A stretch of 6,687 bases of DNA from an uncultured Lachnospiraceae bacterium (GTDB lineage: Bacteria; Bacillota; Clostridia; Lachnospirales; Lachnospiraceae). The position numbers and the translations under genes are program-made. The notes beneath the pieces are model-generated. The model made no database searches and was not told the DNA's origin. It worked only from the letters and a program-made list of their open reading frames with translations. Positions 5,649 to 6,687 of this stretch are shown here, in pieces; positions within the stretch are counted from its first letter, which is position 1; each line of letters begins with the position of its first letter. Location: positions 1-6,687 of the forward strand of contig CAMWUP010000111.1 in NCBI GenBank assembly GCA_947177465.1, in the 5' to 3' direction.

Positions 5649-6687
5649 ATGGATTTGACACCTGTATATGAACTGCGTGAGAGACTAAAAACAGGAGCAG
5701 TGGCAGGAACCGGACTGATTGCAGAGGATTTCAGACTGAAAAGGGCAGTGGAGGCTGTTGCGCCTCTTGAAAAAGCTTCTCCGGTTTTTGCAAAAATCGT
5801 ACAGCTCTCCGCACAGGTTTTAGAGGAAAATTGTGAGGACAGGGCAGGGACGCTCTTAGAGGCGCTGACCCTTGTGGATGCACTGCTCTGCACGCAGGGC
5901 ATTGTAGAAACAGAAGGGGAGATAAAGCCGTTGGCAGACGGAAAAAAAGAGACGGATACTTATATGGCAAATGTGCCTTACTCCGTGCTGTCCACTCTTT
6001 TGGATGCGCTGAAAAATTCCGGCGGCGGGCGATACAGCTATGTAGTCAATCTGCATAACGAGCAGCCGGCGCTTTTTCGGGATTACCGTGTGCGTGCGGC
6101 AATGGTGGATGCGCTGGGGGCGTCCTATGCGGAATTGGCGGAGTCTGTTGCAGACTGGCTGATTGCAGACGGCATGCAGAGCGCGGGCGCTTTTTCAGGT
6201 ATCCGCTTTCTGCTTGAGCGAGGCTTTGACCCGAAAGGCAAAAAAGAGATGGTGCGGCGTGTGCAGGTTATGGAAGGAATAGCCGGTGCAGAAGCAAATG
6301 ATTTCTATGTGCTGCAGCTTGCGGAGGCGAAAAAGGAGGTGCGCGCCGCGCTTATCTATGCGCTCCGCCACAGTCAGGAAAATGAAGAATTGCTTCTCTC
6401 GTTATGTCATACAGAGACGGGACACAACAAAAAAATCGCGTGTTATGCACTGTCTTTTATGGAAGGGGAAAAGGCGTGGGCGTTTTTTCGGGAAATGGCG
6501 GCGAAAAAACCGCTGGAAGCACTTACCTATCTGGAGGAATCCGAACAGCCGGAAGCGGCAAAGCTGGTATCCGGCGTGTTCCTGACAGTGCTTGATGACT
6601 GGAGAAAAGGAAAAAGAAAGCTGGATAAAGAGCTGGAGTCTCTGTTTAATGCCTGCCTGTTGGGGCTTTCCGGCAAATGCGGCGCGG
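5649..6687 (+). CDS. Uncharacterised helical protein, 5' portion (3' end outside window)
   Basis: An open frame of at least 346 codons runs off the right edge without a stop. It begins MDLTPVYELRERLKTGAV, and GGAGGG at 5638-5643 lies 5 nt before the ATG. I do not recognise the family. The protein is rich in Ala, Leu, Glu and Lys, with no signal peptide, membrane segment, Walker motif or cysteine cluster. Several stretches look like paired amphipathic helices of the HEAT/ARM kind, for example KKEVRAALIYALRHSQENEE (residues 229-248) and the region up to about 300 containing KKIACYALSFMEGEKAW. This suggests a scaffold or protein-binding role. The position after a SWIM gene, with no terminator in the 76-bp gap, suggests a shared operon and function. 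In other genomes that position can hold unnamed helical proteins of MoxR/VWA gene clusters, but the match is inference. The reading frame is convincing from length, ribosome binding site and codon use like its neighbours. Confidence 0.85.
   Translation, partial: MDLTPVYELRERLKTGAVAGTGLIAEDFRLKRAVEAVAPLEKASPVFAKIVQLSAQVLEENCEDRAGTLLEALTLVDALLCTQGIVETEGEIKPLADGKKETDTYMANVPYSVLSTLLDALKNSGGGRYSYVVNLHNEQPALFRDYRVRAAMVDALGASYAELAESVADWLIADGMQSAGAFSGIRFLLERGFDPKGKKEMVRRVQVMEGIAGAEANDFYVLQLAEAKKEVRAALIYALRHSQENEELLLSLCHTETGHNKKIACYALSFMEGEKAWAFFREMAAKKPLEALTYLEESEQPEAAKLVSGVFLTVLDDWRKGKRKLDKELESLFNACLLGLSGKCGA

Overview
The window looks like chromosomal DNA of a Gram-positive clostridium, most likely a gut Lachnospiraceae-type Firmicute. 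The signs are strong AGGAGG ribosome binding sites, sigma-A-like promoters, U-tailed intrinsic terminators, moderate GC content, and a two-subunit LeuC/LeuD of the short HacA/HacB-like type common in clostridia. No rRNA, tRNA, CRISPR array, insertion sequence or phage gene is visible. The placement comes from gene style only, not from a search.

Layout: (1) Positions 1-1037 hold the 3' part of a membrane-bound sensor histidine kinase whose start lies off the left edge. (2) A LysR-family regulator (1017-1910, minus strand) converges on the kinase, and the two genes overlap by 21 bp. The kinase's apparent terminator lies inside the regulator's coding sequence. (3) Region 1911-2157 is a divergent control region with a CATAA-N7-TTATG dyad that suits a LysR-type regulator, plus candidate promoters in both directions. 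(4) leuC and leuD (2158-3917) form a tight two-gene operon for an iron-sulfur isopropylmalate-isomerase-type hydro-lyase, closed by a clear terminator at 3947-3985. (5) A new transcription unit starts at a good promoter (4002-4030). It encodes a SWIM zinc-finger protein (4106-5572) and then a long helical protein of unknown function (5649 to the right edge) that is cut by the window.

How the parts fit: the LysR protein probably senses a metabolite linked to the leuCD reaction and controls both its own gene and leuCD from the shared dyad. The histidine kinase appears unrelated and probably belongs with a response regulator to the left. The SWIM gene and its partner look like the first genes of a larger operon. 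In other bacteria such SWIM proteins (E. coli YehQ, for example) sit beside MoxR-type AAA ATPases and VWA proteins in a poorly understood system, so the sequence to the right of the window is the most promising place to look for something new.
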